DNA of 17,124 nt from an uncultured Dialister sp. (GCF_900765565.1 NZ_CAAFRZ010000270.1:1-17124); one strand, 5' to 3'; positions 7,108-13,380 are shown, counted from the first letter of the stretch. Notes: a model not told the origin generated them from the letters alone. Made by a program: numbers and translations.

Positions 7108-7144
7108 CTTTTAGCTGTTAGGAAAGCTGGTCTGCCTGCGGCGC
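7067..7144 (+). repeat. Dispersed repeat family A (AGCTGTTAGC element), forward copy overlapping the lysR end
   Basis: The consensus runs GAACGGATGGGGGCTTCTAG, then CTGTTAGCTTTTAGGAAAGC, then TGGT, then GCCTGCGGCGC. This copy covers the lysR stop codon. Other forward copies are near 8791, 10141, 10307, 10481 and 16471; reverse copies are near 8895, 10674 and 13663. Confidence 0.85.
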
Positions 7145-7148
7145 TTTC

Positions 7149-7261
7149 ATCACCATCTCTCAGCCCCGTGGGCAGCTCTCTTCTGGGAAGAGAGCCTCCT
7201 GCAGAGGTAATTGCACGCTTTTTGTGCAGAGTCTTTAGGATTCCAATGGCGGCGGAGCCGT
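7149..7261. repeat. Dispersed repeat family B, copy 2
   Basis: It matches copy 1 (3801-3914) from ATCACCATCTCTCAGCCC through the GCTCTCTTC/GAAGAGAGC hairpin to the closing GGCGGAGCCG. The differences are scattered and include an indel-like change in the middle (TTTTTGTGCAGAG against TTTTGGGGACAGAG). Confidence 0.85.
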
Positions 7262-7337
7262 GAATCTGTTTGACAGTCTGATTGTCTGATGTTTAATGAT
7301 GGGGTGTAAAAAAGCTCTGTATTCCCGTTCGCAAGAA

Positions 7338-7414
7338 AGATTTCTCGACTCCTCGAAGCTGTAGCGATTCTTGTATGAGGTGTCATTTCGGCGCTTACCT
7401 CCGCTCGAAATGAC
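7338..7414 (-). repeat. Dispersed repeat family C (CATTTCGAGCGG element), reverse copy
   Basis: It reads AGATTTCTCGACTCCTCGAA, then GCTGTAGCGATTCTT, then GCGCTTACCTCCGCTCGAAA, then TGAC. The reverse complement occurs at 13122-13202. The two copies differ mainly in the middle, where this one lacks several bases present in the other. Confidence 0.85.
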
Positions 7415-7691
7415 GGGAGATGGGACAGAGTCAGTAGGTATTTATGGGAGAAATTCCGCTTTTACCTGACGGTGCCCTTCCACCCGAGGGGAAGCGTGTC
7501 ACGGGATGGGGGAGTCAATGATTCGGCGGAGCCGCTGGTGCTGTCTGATGTCTGCAGTCTGACTGTCTGGCGTCTCATGGCCAGACAGCAAGCCAGTCGT
7601 ATTCAAGCCTCCCAACCTATCCAACCGGCGAGAGAAATCTGTGAGCTGTAAGCTGACAGCTGCCAGCCCTACCTCACTGTCAGCCCTGTCT
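7415..7691. repeat. Gene-free repeat mosaic between lysR and the small hypothetical gene
   Basis: I see no gene here. It holds a fragment CCCTTCCACCCGAGGGGAAG (similar words near 16810-16850), a GGCGGAGCCGCTGG hairpin near 7526, a GTCTGATGTCTGCAGTCTGA tract near 7540-7575, and GAGCTGTAAGCTGACAGCTG words near 7641-7665. Confidence 0.7.
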
Positions 7692-7769
7692 CACTGTCTC
7701 ACTAACTCACTAACTCACTAACTCACTACTCTCCTCGATCTCGATCTCAATCTCGATCTCGATCTCGCC
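7692..7769. repeat. Short tandem repeats: (ACTAACTC)n and (GATCTC)n
   Basis: Three to four units of CTCACTAA (7699-7728) are followed by about five units of TCGATC/GATCTC (7735-7768), one of them changed to AATCTC. The second tract forms the 3' end of the small gene on the minus strand and codes its RDRDRD tail. Both could vary in length by slippage. Confidence 0.85.
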
Positions 7770-7944
7770 GTTCCTTCTCCCGCTCTTTCAGTTCTCTCTC
7801 GTACGCGGCCCGTCCGATCATGGAGAGGCGGCGGAGGTCCGCTTCTGTGAGGCTGAACAGGTAGTCGTGGCTGATTTTGTCGGCGGCCAGGATTTTTTCT
7901 CCTATCAGCTGGTCCATGCTTTTGAATGGAATGATTTTTGCCAT
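7747..7944 (-). CDS. Small hypothetical protein (65 residues), repeat-derived RDRDRD tail
   Basis: I do not recognise this family. The predicted protein begins MAKIIPFKSMDQLIGEKILA and has a charged C-terminal half with ERELKEREKERRDRDRD, probably helical. It has no membrane segment or signal. I chose the ATG at 7942-7944 because AGAGG lies 8 bases upstream on the minus strand; a GTG three codons earlier overlaps that site. A possible -10 (TACAAT, 7965-7970) precedes it. The last residues and the stop come from the GATCTC tandem tract. The good ribosome binding site and sensible composition argue for a real gene, though it is isolated among repeats. Confidence 0.6.
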   Translation of the reverse strand: MAKIIPFKSMDQLIGEKILAADKISHDYLFSLTEADLRRLSMIGRAAYERELKEREKERRDRDRD

Positions 7945-7989
7945 GGGAATCACCTCTTGCTTTCATTGTACTCCGGGTAGTGACAGGAA

Positions 7990-8230
7990 ATGGCAGTGGG
8001 GGAGAAAGATCGAGATCGAGAAAAGCGGCGGCTTTGCCGCGGGGCCTCAACTCTCAACTCTTTCTTTTTGCCTTGCGCAAATCAGTGGCTGGTATCTAGT
8101 GGCTGGTGGCTGGGTGGACAGCCGCTTCGCGGCCAATGCACCCCCTCACAGGATATTTACCTGCGGCAAAGCCGCTGGACCTCAACTCTCAAATCTCAAA
8201 TCTATTTTTTTGCGGCGAAGCTGCTGTCCT
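7990..8230. repeat. Repeat mosaic upstream of the lipoprotein gene
   Basis: No separate gene is seen, although one frame stays open into the lipoprotein gene. The stretch contains GATCGAGATCGAG (near 8008), several GCGGC hairpins (near 8028, 8122, 8165 and 8211), two CTCAACT/CTCAAAT tracts (about 8047-8062 and 8181-8203), and a CAGTGGCTGGTATCTAGTGG tract. Confidence 0.7.
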
Positions 8231-8232
8231 TA

Positions 8233-8241
8233 TGCTACAAT
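8233..8241 (+). promoter_or_regulatory. Extended -10 promoter of the lipoprotein gene
   Basis: TGCTACAAT within TATGCTACAAT is an extended -10 element 33 bases before the start. It nearly copies the TATGCTAAAAT element at 1742-1752. No clear -35 is present. Confidence 0.45.
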
Positions 8242-8274
8242 ACCCACATGGAGACAGGACAGGAAGGTGACAGC

Positions 8275-8739
8275 ATGATTTCGTATATACAGAAATGGTG
8301 GAAGCGGGGGCTGATCCTGCTTTCACTCTTTGTGATGGCCCTGGGACTCTCTGCCTGCGGCAGCGAGAAGAAGACCATCGCCATTACGCCGGATACGGGG
8401 GAGAAAATCGACGTGACCCTGGACGGCGGCGATGATTTTAATATGGACTATGTGAATGGGGTACTCATGGTGTACCAGAAGAAGAAGGTCATGATGCGGT
8501 TCGCCTTCATTACGAAGGACATGGCTATAGCCCAGAAGAAGAGCGCCAGCAAGGTGCCTTCGGAAATCCACAGGGATGAGGATTCCTATATTTTCTTCAG
8601 CGCCGCCGGCCCCGAGGGCATGGTGGATTACTACCTGTTCCCCGTAGGAGATAAGACCTGGGCCTACGGCGCCACCCACCTGCCACCGGAGGCAGCGGAA
8701 AAGGTGATGGGACGGCTGCACTTCAATAAAAAGAGTTGA
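8275..8739 (+). CDS. Small predicted lipoprotein of unknown function
   Basis: The protein has 154 residues. It starts MISYIQKWWKRG, continues with a hydrophobic stretch, and has a lipobox LSAC with the lipidated cysteine at residue 28 followed by GSEKK. It should therefore be exported and anchored in a membrane. The mature part, about 125 residues, has alternating polar and hydrophobic segments (KIDVTLDGGDDFNMDYVNG, YYLFPVGDKTWAYGATHLPP) suggesting a beta-rich fold. I do not recognise the family. I chose the ATG at 8275 because AGGAAGG lies 7 bases upstream and it places the signal peptide at the N-terminus; an in-frame ATG at 8248 lacks this. The stop codon TGA is the first unit of a GAGTTGA tract, so the original C-terminus may have been altered by the repeat. 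Confidence 0.8.
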   Translation: MISYIQKWWKRGLILLSLFVMALGLSACGSEKKTIAITPDTGEKIDVTLDGGDDFNMDYVNGVLMVYQKKKVMMRFAFITKDMAIAQKKSASKVPSEIHRDEDSYIFFSAAGPEGMVDYYLFPVGDKTWAYGATHLPPEAAEKVMGRLHFNKKS

Positions 8740-8762
8740 GAGTTGAGATTTGAGAGTTGAGG
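8728..8762 (+). repeat. GAGTTGA/GATTTGA tract at the lipoprotein gene end
   Basis: The order is GAGTTGAGAGTTGAG, ATTTGAGAGTTGAG, then GCC. It supplies the TGA stop of the upstream gene. The reverse complement of the same tract abuts the hydrolase stop at 4143-4162. Confidence 0.75.
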
Positions 8763-8790
8763 CCCAGGCTTCGCCGCGGATTTGCATGCT

Positions 8791-8865
8791 GACGGATGGA
8801 GTCACTGGCACGGGGCTACTAGCTGCTGGCTTTTAGCAGCTAGGAAGGCTGGACAGCCTACGGCA
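8791..8865 (+). repeat. Dispersed repeat family A, forward copy
   Basis: GACGGATGG, then GGGGCTACTAGCTGCTGGCT, TTTAGCAGCTAGGAAGGCTG and GACAGCCTACGGCA match the family with scattered changes. A reverse copy follows 30 bases later, so the pair could form a large imperfect hairpin. Confidence 0.75.
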
Positions 8866-8894
8866 TGACGAGAGGTAGAAATAACGGACAGAAA

Positions 8895-8970
8895 GTGCCG
8901 CAGGCGGATCAGTTTTCCTAAAAGCTAGCCGCTAGGAGCTAGAAGCCCCCGCCCGTTCACACGCAAGCTC
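8895..8970 (-). repeat. Dispersed repeat family A, reverse copy
   Basis: It reads GTGCCGCAGGCGGATCAG, then TTTTCCTAAAAGCTAGCCGC, then TAGGAGCTAGAAGCCCCCGC. Its far end, GTTCACACGCAAGCTC, is the complement of the sequence that codes the last residues of the LysR protein. Confidence 0.85.
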
Positions 8971-9002
8971 ACCCATCCATCACCCGGCCCGGAGGGCCGG
9001 AA

Positions 9003-9036
9003 CCCCTCAATTCTCTTCACTCAAATCTCAATTCTG
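9003..9036. repeat. CTCAATT/CTCAAAT tract
   Basis: CTCAATTCTCTTCACTCAAA then TCTCAATTCT. An almost identical tract (one base different in the shared part) lies at 13769-13800 beside the lpxA terminator. Confidence 0.75.
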
Positions 9037-9045
9037 CTTTTTCCA

Positions 9046-9074
9046 TTGAAAAAACATGGCGTATATTATACACT
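9046..9074 (+). promoter_or_regulatory. Promoter of the ROK sugar kinase gene
   Basis: TTGAAA (9046-9051) can act as -35. TACACT (9069-9074) lies at 17-bp spacing, or TATACA (9067-9072) at 15 bp. The -10 falls inside an inverted repeat, as expected for a repressed promoter. Confidence 0.45.
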
Positions 9075-9087
9075 GATACGAGTGTAT
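9068..9087. promoter_or_regulatory. Operator-like inverted repeat over the sugar kinase promoter
   Basis: ATACACT-N6-AGTGTAT is a perfect 7-bp inverted repeat with a GATACG centre. It covers the -10 region and the expected transcription start, 8 bases before the candidate TTG start. This layout fits a sugar-responsive repressor of LacI or GntR type. No such regulator gene is adjacent. Confidence 0.55.
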
Positions 9088-9094
9088 TTTTCGT

Positions 9095-10027
9095 TTGAGG
9101 AGGCGTGTCAAAATTTTAATCGGCGGCATAGAAGCAGGGGGTACCAAAATTATTTGCGGTGTCGGTGAAGTGAGGGATGGGAAAATCCGGATCCTTTCGG
9201 AAATGCGGTTCCCCACCACCACGGCGGCCCAGGTGCTCCCGGAAATTATTAACTGGTTCAAGCAGTATTCCATCGAATCTCTGGGAATTGCAAGTTTCGG
9301 ACCTTTGGACCTGAAGAAAGATTCCCCTACCTACGGGTATATCAAAGCTACCCCGAAGAAGGGCTGGCAGGACGTGGATTTCGTAGGTCCCTTTGCCAGG
9401 GCCCTTTCGGTACCCATTGAATTTGATACCGACGTGAACGGGGCGGCCCTGGGAGAAGCGGTATACGGCGCCGGCATGGGATGCCCTGTGGTGTCCTACA
9501 TGACCGTAGGCACCGGTATCGGCGTGGGCCTGTACTGCGATGGAAAGCTGCTCCACGGCCTCGTCCATCCGGAAGCGGGACACATGCTCGTCCAGCGCCA
9601 TCCGAAGGACACCTACGAGGGAAGCTGCCCCTTCCATAAGGATTCCTTCCTCCCCGGCGGGTGCCTGGAAGGCTATGCCTGCGGACCGGCTATCCAGAAG
9701 CGCTGGGGCGCTCCGGGAGAGACCCTCCACAACCGGAAGGAAGTATGGGAAATGGAAGCCTACTACCTGGGCCAGGGGGTATCGAACCTGGTACTCCTCT
9801 ATTCGCCGGACCGGATTATCATCGGTGGCGGCGTCATGCACCAGGAAGGTCTCTTCGAGATGGTGCGGGCGGAAGTGAAGAAGAACCTGGCCGGCTATAT
9901 CCACTCGGACATGGTGGACAGCCGCCTGGAGGAATACATCGTGCCGCCGACCCTGGGAGACCACGCCGGCCTCACGGGAGCCATCGAACTGGGCAAACGG
10001 GCCTGGGAAAATGCGAACGGGGATTAG
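9095..10027 (+). CDS. ROK-family sugar kinase, probable fructokinase
   Basis: The protein has up to 310 residues. Counting from the TTG at 9095, the ATP phosphate loop is GGIEAGGTK (10-18), the catalytic aspartate lies in DTDVNGAALGE (Asp113), and VGTGIGVG is at 138-145. HPEAGH (158-163) with CPFH (178-181) and Cys190 matches the zinc site of fructokinases such as Bacillus YdhR and ScrK, with a few extra residues between CPFH and the last cysteine. The expected reaction is ATP-dependent phosphorylation of fructose to fructose 6-phosphate in the cytoplasm; other hexoses remain possible. The start is odd. GAGGAGG (9097-9103) overlaps the TTG at 9095. At a normal distance after it lies only an ATT at 9113, which would give a start at ILIGGIEAGG, close to the usual family N-terminus. 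A terminator follows the gene, so it is probably transcribed alone. Confidence 0.92.
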   Translation: MRRRVKILIGGIEAGGTKIICGVGEVRDGKIRILSEMRFPTTTAAQVLPEIINWFKQYSIESLGIASFGPLDLKKDSPTYGYIKATPKKGWQDVDFVGPFARALSVPIEFDTDVNGAALGEAVYGAGMGCPVVSYMTVGTGIGVGLYCDGKLLHGLVHPEAGHMLVQRHPKDTYEGSCPFHKDSFLPGGCLEGYACGPAIQKRWGAPGETLHNRKEVWEMEAYYLGQGVSNLVLLYSPDRIIIGGGVMHQEGLFEMVRAEVKKNLAGYIHSDMVDSRLEEYIVPPTLGDHAGLTGAIELGKRAWENANGD

Positions 10028-10034
10028 GAAATGA

Positions 10035-10074
10035 AAAAGAGTCTCATCGGCGATAAACCGATGGGGCTCTTTTA
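10035..10074 (+). terminator. Rho-independent terminator of the sugar kinase gene
   Basis: A 15-bp stem AAAGAGTCTCATCGG (10036-10050)/CCGATGGGGCTCTTT (10058-10072), with G-U pairs and a 7-nt loop, ends in a run of T starting 8 bases after the stop codon. The A-rich left arm may let it work in both directions. Confidence 0.88.
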
Positions 10075-10140
10075 GATTTGAATTGAGGAATCCAGGGCCG
10101 AAGGCTCTAAAGGCCTGGATCTAGGTCTAGATCTAGATCT

Positions 10141-10233
10141 CCAGGGTGTCCTGTGGTCGAGTGCCATTCGAACGGATGGGGGCTTCTAGCTATTAGCTGT
10201 TAGCTTTTAGGAAAGCTGGTCAGCCTGCGGCGC
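10141..10233 (+). repeat. Dispersed repeat family A, forward copy (full length)
   Basis: It begins GGTGTCCTGTGGTCGAGTGC and ends CAGCCTGCGGCGC. It is one of the longest copies and, with the next one, defines an element of about 93 bp. Confidence 0.88.
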
Positions 10234-10306
10234 TGGGTGGCTGAGTTCCCGTGCGAGCGGGCGGGGGCTTTGAGCCTTCAGCCTTGAGCCTTGAGTCTTG
10301 AGCTGA

Positions 10307-10399
10307 TCAGGGTGTCTTGTGGCCGAGTGCCGTGCGAACGGATGGGGGCTTCTAGCTGTTAGCTGTTAGCAGCCAGGAAAGCTGGTTTGCCTGCGGCAC
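10307..10399 (+). repeat. Dispersed repeat family A, forward copy (full length)
   Basis: GGTGTCTTGTGGCCGAGTGC to TTGCCTGCGGCAC. It matches the copy at 10141 along its whole length, apart from a block GCAGCCAGG against GCTTTTAGG. Confidence 0.88.
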
Positions 10400-10480
10400 A
10401 TCAGTAGCTAGTGGCTAGTATCTGGTGGCTAGGCGGTCAGGCCCTGCGGGCCGGGTGACGGATGGGTGGGTGAATGGCTG

Positions 10481-10542
10481 AACGTGCGAGGGCTTCCAGC
10501 TGCTGGCATTTAGCGCCTGGGAAAGCTGGTTCGCCTGCGGCG
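10481..10542 (+). repeat. Dispersed repeat family A, forward copy (partial, diverged)
   Basis: AACGTGCGAGGGCTTCCAGC, then TGCTGGCATTTAGCGCCTGG, then GAAAGCTGGTTCGCCTGCGG. The right half is well kept, while the left half is largely unlike the other copies. Confidence 0.75.
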
Positions 10543-10673
10543 AAAAAGAAAGAGTTGGGATTCGAGGTCCAGCGGCAAAGCCGCTGAAGGCCTAGATCTA
10601 GATCCCCAAGGCCTCCGGCCCTATCCTCCTCGACCTCGACCTCGGTCTCATTTGACGGAGGTTAGCTGATGGA

Positions 10674-10730
10674 TTGCCGCAGGCGGGACAGCCTTCCTGA
10701 TTGCTAGTCGCTAGAAGCTAGAAGCCCCAT
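10674..10730 (-). repeat. Dispersed repeat family A, reverse copy
   Basis: TTGCCGCAGGCGGGACAGCC, then TTCCTGATTGCTAGTCGCTA, then GAAGCTAGAAGCCCC. It lies just downstream of the brnQ stop on the minus strand. Confidence 0.78.
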
Positions 10731-10761
10731 GCCAGTGACTCTACCCGTCTGCACGAAAATC

Positions 10762-10776
10762 AGCCGCTTCGCGACT
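10762..10776 (-). terminator. Possible weak terminator overlapping the brnQ stop codon
   Basis: On the minus strand AGTCGC-GAA-GCGGCT forms a 6-bp stem and is followed by GATTTT. It is a member of the GCGGC hairpin family. The short stem and T-run make termination uncertain. Confidence 0.3.
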
Positions 10777-12100
10777 ATTCCTGCACCGCTTTGGTCGGGG
10801 CGAAGCGGGAGGCGATGATGCCGATGATGAGGCCGGCGATGCAGAAGGAAACCCAGCCCAGGCCGTAGCCCGCCAGGGGCAGGGAGGCCATGAAGCCGTC
10901 CAGGGTGCCCATGGAGAGACCGGCGGTGTGGATGCCGTCATAGAGGGATGGCAGGAAGGTGAAGAGGGTGGCCATGCGGTACACGCTGCGGTAGCCGCCG
11001 AAAAGGGCGTGGGTGAAGGTGAGGAGTACCAGGGAAATAGTCAGTGGATAGAGGAACATGAGCACCGGAATGGCTGCCTTGATGATGGTGGTGAGGCCGA
11101 AGAGGGCTACAAAGAAGGAGGCAATGGAGAAGGCGGACACCCACATGGAGTAGGACAGGGCCGGAATGAGGCGGGAGAAATATTCGGCGCAGGCGGTGAT
11201 GAGGCCCACGCTGGTGGTGAGGCAGGCCAGGAGCACGATGACGCCCATGATGATGCGGCCATAGGAGCCGAAGTAGTACCGGGCAGCGCCTACGAGGACG
11301 CCGGCCCCGTTTTCCTGCATCCCCAGTTCCGTGACGGAAGAGGCGCCCAGGAAACAGAGGAAAATGTAAATGATGCCGAGGCAGGCACCGGCGATAAGTC
11401 CGCTCTTCAAGGTAGACAGGGCCACTTCCTCATTGGTCTTTGCACCGTACTGGCGGACAGAATTGACCACGATGATACCAAATACGAAGGCCGCCAGGGC
11501 ATCCATGGTGCCGTAGCCATCGAGGAATCCCTGGGTAAGGGCTTTCAGTGTATCCCGGTATCCATCAGCAGCGGGCTGCCAGGGTCCCATGGGATGGATG
11601 GTGGATACGATGAAGAGGAGCGCCAGGAAGAGGAGGAGCACCGGCGTAATGACCTTGCCGATGCGGTCCACCAGCTTTGTGGGGGTGACGGAAAGCCACC
11701 AGGAAATGGCGAAGAAAATGAAGCAGAATACGTAGAGGGCCATTTGCTTCATGGCACTGCCGAAGAAGGGGGCAATAGCGATTTCAAAGGACGTGGTGGC
11801 GGTACGGGGAATGGCGAAGGCCGGTCCGATGGTGAGGTACAGGGCTACGGTGAAGAAAATGGCGTACTTCGGATGGATCCGGGTGGCCAGTGTCTGCAGG
11901 TCCCCACCGGAATAGCCGATGGCCGCCACTCCCAAAATGGGGAGACCTACGCCGGTCAAAATGAAGCCGATGGTGGCAGGAATGGTATTGACGCCGGAAT
12001 TCTGACCCATGAATACAGGGAATATCAGGTTTCCGGCCCCGAAGAACAGGGCAAAAAGCATGAGTCCTATAGGGATGAGGGAATTGGTCGATTTCTTCAT
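10775..12100 (-). CDS. brnQ: Branched-chain amino acid transporter, LIVCS family (BrnQ)
   Basis: The protein has 441 residues and is almost entirely hydrophobic, with about 12 membrane segments, as usual for this cation-coupled importer of leucine, isoleucine and valine. The N-terminal segment MKKSTNSLIPIGLMLFALFF, followed by GAGNLIFPVFMGQNSG, is the family signature. The stretch GTMDALAAFVFGIIVVNSVR near the middle is also typical. I chose the ATG at 12098-12100 because AAGGAG lies 9 bases upstream on the minus strand; 35 further in-frame codons upstream fall within the T-box terminator and leader and are not coding. The T-box leader means expression should rise when a branched-chain tRNA is uncharged. 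The gene appears to be transcribed alone. Repeats begin directly after its stop codon. Confidence 0.94.
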   Translation of the reverse strand: MKKSTNSLIPIGLMLFALFFGAGNLIFPVFMGQNSGVNTIPATIGFILTGVGLPILGVAAIGYSGGDLQTLATRIHPKYAIFFTVALYLTIGPAFAIPRTATTSFEIAIAPFFGSAMKQMALYVFCFIFFAISWWLSVTPTKLVDRIGKVITPVLLLFLALLFIVSTIHPMGPWQPAADGYRDTLKALTQGFLDGYGTMDALAAFVFGIIVVNSVRQYGAKTNEEVALSTLKSGLIAGACLGIIYIFLCFLGASSVTELGMQENGAGVLVGAARYYFGSYGRIIMGVIVLLACLTTSVGLITACAEYFSRLIPALSYSMWVSAFSIASFFVALFGLTTIIKAAIPVLMFLYPLTISLVLLTFTHALFGGYRSVYRMATLFTFLPSLYDGIHTAGLSMGTLDGFMASLPLAGYGLGWVSFCIAGLIIGIIASRFAPTKAVQE

Positions 12101-12140
12101 AACATACAGCTCCTTTTCAGAATACGACTGCCGGCGGGGC

Positions 12141-12175
12141 AAAAGAAAAGCCCTGCCGGAAAAATCCGACAGGGC
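12141..12175 (-). terminator. Leader terminator of the brnQ T-box
   Basis: On the minus strand GCCCTGTCGG-ATTTTT-CCGGCAGGGC forms a 10-bp stem (one G-U pair) followed by TTTTCTTTT. It lies between the T-box sequence and the brnQ ribosome binding site, exactly where the regulated terminator should be. Confidence 0.88.
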
Positions 12176-12360
12176 ACAGAATCTGTGAGGTACCACCTTG
12201 TCCACATACTTGATTCAGCGATAACGGTACTGCCGCCTGCTCCTGGCCCAGGGCTCAGAACAGGAACTCCCGGTTGACGCGGCTCCTTCGCTCCAGCAGT
12301 TCGCACCATCCACTGCCTCTCTGGGAAGACTCCAAAGCCTGATTCCGATCCTCGTTAGTT
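12141..12360 (-). promoter_or_regulatory. T-box riboswitch leader of brnQ
   Basis: Read on the minus strand, the leader begins near AACGAGGATCGGAATCAGG. Stem I has an AGAGAGGCAGTGGATGGTGC arm of the usual apical type. The T-box proper, AAGGTGGTACCTC, is at 12187-12199 and is followed by the terminator. GGCTT near the 5' end can pair with GAGCC near 12240, which places the specifier loop around CCTGTTCT. A GTT (valine) or CTG (leucine) specifier is possible; I cannot settle which. The uncharged tRNA would stabilise the antiterminator and switch brnQ on. Confidence 0.85.
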
Positions 12361-12376
12361 TGTATGACTTGAATGT

Positions 12377-12405
12377 ATTCTAGCATGATAAATTTAGTAA
12401 GTCAA
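12377..12405 (-). promoter_or_regulatory. brnQ: Promoter of the brnQ T-box transcript
   Basis: On the minus strand TTGACT (12400-12405), a 17-bp spacer and TAGAAT (12377-12382) form a near-consensus housekeeping promoter, with TGC just before the -10. Transcription should begin near 12370 and give a leader of about 270 nt. Confidence 0.85.
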
Positions 12406-12825
12406 GGGAGAAATAGTGAGGAGTTAGGAGTGAGGAGTTAGGAGTGGAGGGGCGCCGCAACAGAATGGGAAGCGGCGCATTTTTATTCGTTGGATTCATT
12501 ATCAAGATTACCATGGTGACGAAGACGATAGATGGCAGAGGGTGAGTGGGTTAGTGGGGGAGGGCTGGCAGCTATCCGCTTACAGCTGATAGATTGAATG
12601 GGTTGGAAAGGCTGGAGGGCTTGAATACCACTGGCTTGCTGTCCGGCTATGAGACATCAGACAATCAGACTGTCAGAGGTCAGACGGAACTGCGGCTTCG
12701 CCGCCAAAGCACCCCTACCTCCCCTCTTTAGATGGGAGGTAGGGGTGCCGATGGAAAATGATGGAAGCGCCGCCAGGACGATAGATAATAGATGCCCACA
12801 GGCGCTACGCCGGAATTCCTGCCCC

Positions 12826-12949
12826 AGATCCATCAGAATCCCTCTGTCACTTCGTGACATCCCCCTTTGAGAAAGGGGGACTATCCATTAGCGGCTCCGC
12901 CGCATCCATCCTGCGGCTTTGCCGCGCCCCTTCTCTAAGGGGCTGCATG
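12826..12949. repeat. Dispersed repeat family D, complete copy
   Basis: AGATCCATCAGAATCCCTCT, then a TGTCAC/GTGACA hairpin, then CCCCCTTTGAGAAAGGGGG (a 7-bp hairpin), ACTATCCATTAGCGGCTCCG, CCGCATCCATCCTGCGG, and CCCCTTCTCTAAGGGGCTGC. Related units lie at 13265-13316 (right half only) and 13381-13480 (both halves, joined by a deletion). Confidence 0.82.
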
Positions 12950-13121
12950 TATACAGATTATCTTAATTGAGGCGTTTACCGTTATGGCAAATTCTGTCTG
13001 CGGCGCTACCGCCAATTTCCATTAGCTAACCTCGGTCTGCTCTGCAGCCACCGACCGGCCACGAAAGACAGGAGGCTGCCTGTCAATGTCTTCGCCGACT
13101 CATGTACACTTCCCTTCAACT

Positions 13122-13202
13122 CGTCATTTCGAGCGGAGGTAAGCGCCGTGATGAGGCTCTCCATGTAAGAATCGCTACAGCTTCGAGGAGTCGAGAAATC
13201 TC
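13122..13202 (+). repeat. Dispersed repeat family C (CATTTCGAGCGG element), forward copy
   Basis: CGTCATTTCGAGCGGAGGTA, then AGCGCCGTGATGAG, then AAGAATCGCTACAGCTTCGA, then GGAGTCGAGAAATCT. It is the reverse complement of the copy at 7338-7414, with an extra stretch in the middle. Confidence 0.85.
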
Positions 13203-13264
13203 CCTGGTAAATGACTATGACGGGGTTTTCGAAGAAATCGTTGAGGGTTAAAGCCCAACGGCCC

Positions 13265-13316
13265 CGCCGCATCCATCCTGCGGCTTTGCCGCGCCCCTTC
13301 TCCAAGGGGCTGCATG
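13265..13316. repeat. Family D, right-half copy
   Basis: CGCCGCATCCATCCTGCGGC, then TTTGCCGCGCCCCTTCTCCA, then AGGGGCTGCATG, matching 12898-12949 almost base for base. Confidence 0.8.
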
Positions 13317-13380
13317 ATTGGGAAAGAGTTGAGATTTGATATTTGAGAGTTGAGAGTTGAGGTCCCGCGGCTCCGCCGCA

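Larger units (their letters stand above)
10075..10774. repeat. Gene-free repeat mosaic between the sugar kinase and brnQ genes
   Basis: No gene is visible in about 700 bases. The stretch holds three forward and one reverse family A copies (listed separately), GATCTAGATCTAG tandems near 10120-10140 and 10594-10606, a run of GAGCCTTGAGTCTTGAGC near 10270-10302, an AGTAGCTAGTGGCTAGTATC tract near 10405-10432, a GCGGCAAAGCCGC hairpin near 10571, and a CTCGACCTCGACCTCGG tandem near 10629. Confidence 0.8.

Noticed and set aside
7150..7386. A 78-codon minus-strand frame between lysR and the small gene
   Set aside because: It spans family B and family C repeats. The homologous copies at 3801 and 13122 do not keep the frame.
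12105..12205. Start of brnQ 35 codons further upstream
   Set aside because: Those codons fall in the T-box terminator and antiterminator. The ATG at 12100 has a good ribosome binding site and gives the family N-terminus.
10928..12277. A 449-codon plus-strand frame opposite brnQ
   Set aside because: It is a shadow of a membrane protein gene, rich in Gly and Glu as expected for its complement. It also runs through the T-box leader.
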